A DNA stretch of 64,000 nucleotides, taken from assembly GCF_000276665.1 (NCBI RefSeq), contig NW_004955417.1, forward strand, positions 16,989,359-17,053,358, given 5' to 3'. Position numbers and translations under genes: made by a program. The DNA is from Chinchilla lanigera. Taxonomy: Eukaryota; Chordata; Mammalia; Rodentia; Chinchillidae. The notes beneath the pieces are model-generated. The model worked only from the letters and a program-made list of their open reading frames with translations, was not told the origin of the DNA and did not search any database. Positions 56,796 to 64,000 of this stretch are shown here, in pieces (the first letter of the stretch is position 1; each line of letters starts with the position of its first letter).

Positions 56796-58024
56796 TATTT
56801 GGTAATTAACAGTATTATTTTAAAAATGAGAAACTCCATGCTATACTGCCACCTATTGGTTCATTGGTGAATTATGAATTTTCTTTGGACAGTCTCTTGG
56901 TTTGCAACAAATGTCTTCGTAACAAGGCTTAATAGTGCCTTGATTCAACGGTTCTCAGTACTATTTCAGAACACATTCAAAATGTAAGGCTGAACAAGAC
57001 ATCTGAGTGTCAGTGATCAGAATCATTGTTCAGTGTATGTGGGATGGCGAACCGGTGTTCATTGCCAATAGACAACGATTTCAACCTCTGCTTACCTGCT
57101 GAACCATTTTAGACCGGTTAGAGAACATCGCTACATCTTCGCGTCCTTCTTTGTGAAATATATTTGTGATTCTAGTTAGGACTGAACTCTGTAACTCTTA
57201 TAATAAGCCCACTATAGTCCCTTGTACAAATTCAGATGTTATTTGTTCCCAGGTCTATCCTGTTACTGGTACGTGTTCCATTAAAAGAATAAATAAATAA
57301 AAGACTATCTTTTTGATCAGCTTGTGGTTTACAGAAAAATTAAGCAGAAAGTAGAGAGAATTCCTCCGCATCCTCTCACCAAGCACTTTTTTCACCCTTT
57401 AGACACAATCGGTCCCCCACCCTATTTACCTGATGGGCTAGGTATGAGTGTGCCCTACTTTTGAAGAAGGTTCGAATAAGTGCCAGTTAAGCGGTTCTGC
57501 ACCCTTTTCTTCTCAGGCCTTGCCTGTGCCCCTCCCTGCTGGGCTCTGTGTCCCTGACTCCTGGAACTTTCCCAGCGTCTTAACAGTACCGCCTCTCCCC
57601 TGACCTCAAGCTGAGCATAAGGGGAAACCCTACAGCCTTGCCGATGAGCAGCCCTGCTCACTGCTGTCCTAGTGTAGCTGGGCCTCGGTGCTGCCTGGCC
57701 ACCACTTTATACTTCCCAGTCAGTGTTCTTTCTTGTCCACCGCAGGGTTATTTGCCCTTCCTGCCCCCAGCCTACTGACCTGCCAGCCTCGGCCTCTCCC
57801 TGGTGCTGTGCGGATGCCCTTAACCTTGATTCGCAGACAAGTAGAAGGCGTGAGGAACTCTCAGTCTCTGTTTCATCCCGCCCACTTCCGGTCCTTCAGA
57901 ATGGAAGTTTGGTTTCTTCCTATACAAGGTAAATTTTTTTCCTCTGGGCTTTGGGTTGCATCCTTTCCTCTCTCCAGAGGAAGTTACTCTATCAGTTAGT
58001 TCTTCTGCCTCTCCAGGTTTTCAT

Positions 58025-58155
58025 ATCCTTATCTTCAAAGAATACTCATAGTACCCACCATAGTGCCTAAGGTTTTGTAAGCACATACAGAACTTGGAAG
58101 AGGGCCCAGTAATACTAAGTGCTCAGTGCATGTGAGCTGTTATTATTAGCTATTG
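58025..58155 (+). mobile_element. MIR SINE fragment
   Basis: ATAGTGCCTAAGGTTTTGTA, AGCACATACAGAACTTGG and AGTGCTCAGTGCATGTGAGC with TGTTATTATTAGC form a MIR 3' half. Confidence 0.6.
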
Positions 58156-58849
58156 TTTTTTTAAAATGACTTCAACCTACTTTTCCATGGAACATTTCAC
58201 GTCAACAATCAGGACATGCTGGGATCGTCCCTGATGAAATAAACTGCACTCTTACATCCGTGCTGCCTGTATCATGTCTCAGACCCCCCGAGTCCCCCTC
58301 CTCTCCACTCATGTCTCCACCATCCTACCAAGTACCTGTTGCCCAAGGTCACAAATTACCTCCACGTGGTTGAATGGGAAGGCTGGTTTTTACCCTAACC
58401 TTGACTTCTTAATAGCATTTGATATAACTATTACAATTTTATCAAACTACTTTATCTTCTATGATATTTCCCTCCAGTTCCTTCGTTTTTAGTATTATTT
58501 CAGCCCATTCCTTAAACGTTGATGTTGTCCTCTTATACTTATATATTCCCTCCGTGGGTAATACCCATGTCTTTCCAATTCTTTCAACTAAAATTTAGAA
58601 CTGGGTCCTCTACCAGTTCTTTAATCTACATCTCTATCTCAGGAATTTTCCAAAATCCACTTGGTGAGCTCACCTTTCCTATCCCACAGTGTCCACAAAC
58701 TCACTGTATTCTAATGGCACCCCTCATGCTGTCTGTGCAAACTGAGCTTAGTTCTGTACCCTCTGAGTTAATAAATGGCATCGCCATGCAGGCCATGACA
58801 CCTGGGTGATGGTCTTGTCTCTTCTCTCCTTCACTTTTATTATTTGGAG

Positions 58850-59245
58850 TTAAGTGCTATCTGTCCCAGCTCCTACTTATCTTTAAAATGTTTTCAGATT
58901 TGTACCACCACTTCCTGCCTGGGTTTCTAACCTGGCCTCCAGACTTGCTCCCTTTAGTCCATTTTTAAGCAGTTTACAGAAGTCTCTAAAGTGCAGATGT
59001 GACCACCTCACCCACCTTCTCTTCCCCAGCCTCAGTGGAGACCTTCCAAAACTCACAATCACCCTCAGAACAAAGTGCACACACTACGCTTGGCCTAAAG
59101 AGCCCTCACGGTCTAACCCGTGCATCCCCTCTTTGCCTTTCAAAAGAGTTCTCTCCCTAGAGCGCTCTTCCCCAACCTCAGATCTTCACTCCCAGTCACT
59201 GTCCCACTTCAGTGCCCTTCAGATATAGTCATGAGTTCATTAGAC
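58850..59245 (+). mobile_element. L2 LINE fragment
   Basis: TAACCTGGCCTCCAGACTTG, AAGTGCAGATGTGACCACCT, AGAACAAAGTGCACACACTA and AAGAGCCCTCACGGTCTAAC are characteristic of L2 upstream of its 3' end. The preceding 58300-58820 may belong to the same or another old LINE but I cannot assign it. Confidence 0.65.
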
Positions 59246-59289
59246 GTGTTAGAGTCTGGGAATGTACTTCTTAGTGTATAGTAAGAGAG

Positions 59290-59415
59290 AACAAAACCAG
59301 GAATGGCAGTGCATACCTGTGATCTGAGCACCCTGGGATGCTGCGGCATGAGGACTGCAAGTTTGAGACCAGTGCAGGCAACTTAGCAAATGAATGGGAC
59401 CTTGCCTCCTATCCT

Positions 59416-59447
<32 letters not shown>

Positions 59448-59515
59448 ATGGGCTGGGGATGTAGCTCAGTGTGAAGGCCCTGTGAGTTCAATCTTCCAGG
59501 GCCGGGTGTGGGATG
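59290..59515 (+). mobile_element. B1-dID composite SINE
   Basis: B1 unit from CCAGGAATGGCAGTGCATAC through AGTTTGAGACCAG, an (AACAAA)n linker near 59418-59448, then the ID unit GGGCTGGGGATGTAGCTCAG with B box GAGTTCAATC. Confidence 0.87.
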
Positions 59516-62477
59516 GGGGGAATGAATGATTTCTGAATTTATAAATACTTTCTATAGGAACGATACGGGTATATAGTCTGATAGAAAGATAAAGCCATAC
59601 TAAAGGCATAGAAGTAGTGTTGCTTTGGGCCTTGTAACAGAAGTTGAATAGCAATTCAAAAGAATTTTTAAGTGACCAAGTGAAATAATGATTTCCAAAT
59701 TGGTATAACTTGAAAAGCTTCTGCCACACAGAATACATATATTTTACCTTATGTATTATAAAATATTAATCTTAGCTTCATTATTTTAATGGATTCACGT
59801 CTCTTGAGTGATTATTCAAAGAATACTCCTTGAGAAGCTATTCCCAAGGTTCCTTGTTATAGATTTTTCCTCCTGTTTTATCCTGCCTCTTATTAGACAT
59901 TTAGTACTGAAATAAAAAATAGTTCTAGACAAGGATTTATTTTTTAAAAGGCACTGACATTTATAATTTAATATATTTATATAGTTGCATTGTTATATTT
60001 TTATTGTTATATAATGTCAGGATAATGTCACAGTTTCAAATGTATACATGCTTTAAGTGGATCTATTCGAAACTTGGAAAAAGAAAAGAAATGGTTACTT
60101 AGGCAAAAGAACCTTAGAAAATCTCACCCTACAAACCTGCTTTAAATATACTTTTGGGAGCAGCCCAACTTCTAATCCTTGAGATACTCAGTGTAGAAGT
60201 GTGAGTTTGTTAAAGCTTGTCATTCTCGTAGTAAACACCTGGAATTTTTGCACATAAATTACTGGTTTTTTTCTCTGCCTAATGCCAGTAGTCCTCTACT
60301 CAGTGTTCTAAATTCAGATAGGAACAGACTGTGTGACATGCGGAGAACAAGGAATAAAGAATTGAAGATCTGTGAGTTTTCCTTTTTCGCTTTTAATTAT
60401 ACAATAAGGGATATCTGAAAAATATTGTTTTAAATTATGAAGATGATTCATCACTAAACCCCATGAAGATGAAGCAAATAATAATTATCCATATTCCCTG
60501 ATACTTAACCTAACAGTTTCCTTACAGAGCTATACTTTAGTTGACTACAAATCTTACTCCTTGAGTTCCAAACTTTTTATAAATAAATGATTTTATTTAT
60601 TCAACAAATAGCAATGGAGCTCATGTTATGCACCAAGAACTCTGGTAAATGTAGATAGAAATTTATGTGGTTGGTTTTGACAGTAGAAATATATATGATT
60701 TCTTATTTTATTCTGTACCCTTCCGTAGTGCCCTAGGCAGTGTTTGGACTGCTATGAGACCACTGAGAATAACAGAGAATAGAAGTAGAATAATGCTTCC
60801 CTTAAATACTAAGCCCTGCTGCATGCTTTTGGCCAACTTTTAAATAATAAAGTGATTATTTTAACACAGGATAAACACGTGACTCATTTAATATGAATAT
60901 GGAGATAACTTCTATTTCTAGCTCTAGCCTATATTTGAAAATAAACTGAGAATATACACAAAACCAGATGAAAGGATCCTACTTATTAGCATAGGACAAG
61001 AATTATAATTTTTCTTTATAGTTAAGAAATGTGATTAAGTGAAAATTCTGTATCTTTTTTATCCTTAACTGAACCCCTTGAATTCCTTTTTCACAGAGCG
61101 TTCTATTTTTATAGACATTAAAATGAAGTGGACATTAATTCCTTAATGGTGGGAAATGTACTCATTTCCTCACTTTACTTTGTTATAGTAGCTTGATTAT
61201 TACCCTTTGCTACAGACCAGTCACCTCTGTAATTTAACAATACAGTGAGAGATAATTTACAGATGAGGGGTAAACAAAAAGTCTATATTTTTTAATCAGG
61301 AGGAACATGGTTCTTCCTCAATACCAACAGTTTCTCGTGGTATTTTGCCCAAAGATAAATTGTTTGTTCTCGTGAGCTTTAGTAAGAAAAGGTTGGCAGC
61401 AGATGTGTACGGTAGATACGGCCCTCTGTGGAAATGTGTATTAGATATTTAAGTCCTTTCTCCAGCATTCTATTCCTGTATTCTGACTTCATCCTTGCCT
61501 TTCCACTGTTGCTATTGAAACTGGAATGGCTGCAGAATACAAATCATATGATAAGTATTTGGGAATTTGTCTTTGTAGTTTTTTTAGCACCACTGCCAAA
61601 CTCCTTGCCTGGAGAGCTATGGGAGGCTTTTCAATCTGAAACCTTTGAGCAATCCCATTCTCTTGCCAACTGGGGACCATCCACATGATTTAATTGCAGC
61701 AGTCTTTCAAAAGGATTAATAAACATTTCCAATCCCTTGACTCCGTATCGAAGGCCTGTTTATTTGTTGGTTACACATCCATTCCCAATGATTTTAAACA
61801 CTAGGATGCATCCTTTTTACAGAGCCCTCCAAATACAATGCACACAGTTTTGAATAGCATTGGTATAGAAATGAGGAATCTTCTCTTGCAATTTTTATCG
61901 TACTGCTAGCCACCCTGGAATCTGATCCTACTGAAAGGTGCTACCTTTGCCATTCTTTCTTCATTCACCAAAAGTCCACTGAGTGTACCATAGGAGGCCT
62001 CTTTCTTGATTCTCTTGAGGGTACTGTAGCACTTTTCAAAAGGTGATATGGTAAATAACCAGGTATGCTGTTGTTCAAAAAGGGCCACTTGCAGGACAGA
62101 TCTAATACCTTAGTGATGAGGGGAATGTATAGCAGAAATTTTAGTCTAGTTAGCAGCTCCAGACTCTCAGTTTTAGGCTTGGATTTGTAATGTTTTAATG
62201 ATCATGTTTTTAAGCTAATGCACTAACATAGGAAATGCGTGAAGAAGAGGTTTGCCTGTCCTATTTTTATGCTGTAAGGAATGCCTTCCAGCCGCTTTCT
62301 TTGGGTTGTTCAACCTTCTTCTACAAACTCTGCTGAAAGTTTTCAATTCAAAAATACAAATGACAGCTGTTTAATATAAGTTGACATGAGAAGTAAGTGT
62401 GGCAAAAATGGTAACAAAGCCAGCATTTTATATGTGCCAATAGCTCCTAGATTTCTAAATGATGACTAAGACAGGGT

Positions 62478-62937
62478 TTTATGGTTTGGATCTGAAATGA
62501 CCCCCAAAAGCTCATGTGTTGAAGACGTGGTCCCCAGTGTAGCAAAGCTGAGAGTGTGACTTTGGGAAGTGACTGGATCAGAGGGTTCTGACCTCATCAA
62601 AGAGTCAATCCATTTATGAATTCAAAATTTGATGTCATTTTCGGAAGACAGTGGAAATGTTAGGAGGAGGAGCCTAGTTGTGGAAGTAGGTTGCTGGCAA
62701 TGTGCCCTTGTAATGTGTCCTGAGCCTTTCCTTCTTGTTCTCTTGGCCTCCTATCCTCCATGAGGTGAGCATCTTTGCTCTACAACATGCTTCTCACTGT
62801 GATGCTCTGCCTTACCATGGACCCACAAGCGTCAGAGCCAGAAAACCATGGACTGAGACCTCTGAAACTGTAAGCCAAAATAAACCTTTCCTCTTTGATA
62901 GTACTCTTTCAAGAATTTTGAAAGTTGACTAACACAC
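62478..62937 (+). mobile_element. ERVL-MaLR solo LTR (MST/MLT1-like)
   Basis: Starts TTTATGGTTTGGATCTGAAA, contains CCCCCAAAAGCTCATGTGTT, GAGGAGGAGCCTAGTTGTGG, CCATGAGGTGAGCATCTTTG and the polyadenylation-type AAGCCAAAATAAACC, and ends GTTGACTAACACAC. It is a typical, near complete MaLR LTR in the same orientation as the other two copies. No viral coding sequence is present. Confidence 0.87.
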
Positions 62938-64000
62938 AAGGTATAGAAATTAGAGAGGACATTTCTCACTTGAGTGGTTCAGAAACTTCTCCCTTCATTG
63001 GAAGCTTAGAGCCAGTGCTGTCATCCATTAAACCAATATGCTTGTTAGTTACATCCACTGTTTGAAGAATTATTTTTGGTAAAGTGCTTTACTCACATAG
63101 AACCTATATATCACTATATGGTCATTATTACTTATGTTTTCAGACCATTGTGTTTTCCAGTAAGAATGGAAAAGAACTGTGGATCCTGAAGACTGCTGAT
63201 AGGTCATGTTTGATGACTTTTCCAATTATATGAATGAGTTTATGTTTATTTTTCAAATGGTAGTGTTGCTTGAATTTCATTCTGCAATGGGCTGCAAGTT
63301 TGATAAAGTGAGAAGTTTAGCTACAGGCATTTCCAGTTTAGCCACTGTAAAACTTGACAGGTGCTCTCTTGTTTACATCAGCACTTGTACAACTTTATTT
63401 GTGATTCCCAAATTGAAGTTCTCCAGTATAGTAGAAATAGTAATGTTTCAAAGCTTATAGCTCCTTGTTGCATTTCACTGTCTAAATATTTGTTTACATT
63501 GTTCTTTTTCCATGAGGAGCCCATGATACCACAGACAAAAGCAGTGCTATATGTCAGTGGCACAATTTGAAGTTTTCCTTTTGTACATAGAGAACAAACT
63601 ATTTTACCCACTAAACCCTGATCACTAGATTCATAGGAGCTCTTCAATTCTGACTGCTATTTTTGAATTCTTTCTACTCCAAAATCCATTCAGTTATTAC
63701 CTTGTATTGCTGTTTTTCCCTTAGGGTTTTTTTTTTTTTTTTCTGTTTTCTCCCAAATCTTATAGTTCTTTTGAAGTTTCCTAGAAATAGGCACAATTGA
63801 GTGAACCAAGAGTATAAAAAGGGGAAAATATATATTTGCTATTGTCAGTTAGCTTCAGAAATTGGTAGATGTTTCATAAATTTGTGTCTCAAGTTGGTTT
63901 TTCAAGAAAATATACTGATATGATCATTTATCAAGTTATTTATAAATATTGCCTGGAAAAGAACAAAAATGCTTTTGTTTTAATGTTTAGGTTTATGAAT

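Larger units (their letters stand above)
49936..64000. other. 5' flanking DNA of SYBU, no supported gene
   Basis: Contains several ID SINEs, a B1 fragment, a B1-dID, L2 segments, a MIR or two, and a MaLR LTR. In human the next gene upstream of SYBU is KCNV1, several hundred kb away, so a gene desert is expected. The stretches 52360-56690, 56800-58020, 59520-62470 and 62940-64000 contain no gene and no repeat I can name. A moderately long open stretch at 55266-55622 (plus) has no recognisable family. Alternative upstream first exons of SYBU cannot be excluded. Confidence 0.6.

Overview
This is vertebrate nuclear DNA from a rodent. There are no dense open reading frames, and interspersed repeats are everywhere. 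The SINEs place it. There are ID-type SINEs derived from a tRNA-Ala-like gene, B1 (7SL-derived) SINEs, and composite elements in which a B1 unit is followed by an ID unit (B1-dID order). That composite is typical of non-murid rodents such as squirrel-related, dormouse and beaver-type lineages. I cannot fix the species; a castorid- or sciurid-grade rodent is a low-confidence guess.

The only gene I can support is the 5' part of SYBU (syntabulin), on the minus strand. Two coding exons are visible: 47363-47567 and, downstream in the transcript, 27409-27606. Both have canonical splice sites, and their phases join (0/1, then 1/1). Joined, they give the conserved serine-rich N-terminal region of syntabulin, the adaptor that links kinesin-1 to syntaxin-1-bearing vesicles. 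The kinesin- and syntaxin-binding coiled coil and the C-terminal membrane segment are not here; they should lie beyond the left edge. The promoter is a CpG island at about 48.7-49.9 kb. It is split by a 402-base assembly gap (49211-49612), which probably hides the first exon and perhaps the start codon. A strong minus-strand splice donor survives just left of the gap, at 49153/49152.

Layout: 1-27408 is SYBU intron, 27607-47362 is a roughly 19.8-kb intron, 47568-49152 is a short 5' intron next to the CpG island, and 49936-64000 is 5' flanking DNA with no gene I can support. The introns and flank carry ID, B1 and B1-dID SINEs, ancient MIR and L2 copies, two L1 fragments, three ERVL-MaLR solo LTRs, one ERVK-like solo LTR, a Tigger/MER2-type and two MER5-type DNA transposon relics, and several microsatellites.

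The most striking feature not explained by repeats is a near-perfect inverted duplication. Its 241-bp arms, 3728-3968 and 4431-4671, have 4 mismatches (all transitions), no indels and a 462-bp spacer. In the SYBU pre-mRNA it would fold into a roughly 240-bp double-stranded stem. Three of the four mismatches become G-U wobble pairs in that orientation.

I did not find a novel multi-gene system. The notable points are the inverted duplication, the hidden start of SYBU, a one-sided orientation of ID SINEs, nested repeat insertions and several G-quadruplex-type tracts.
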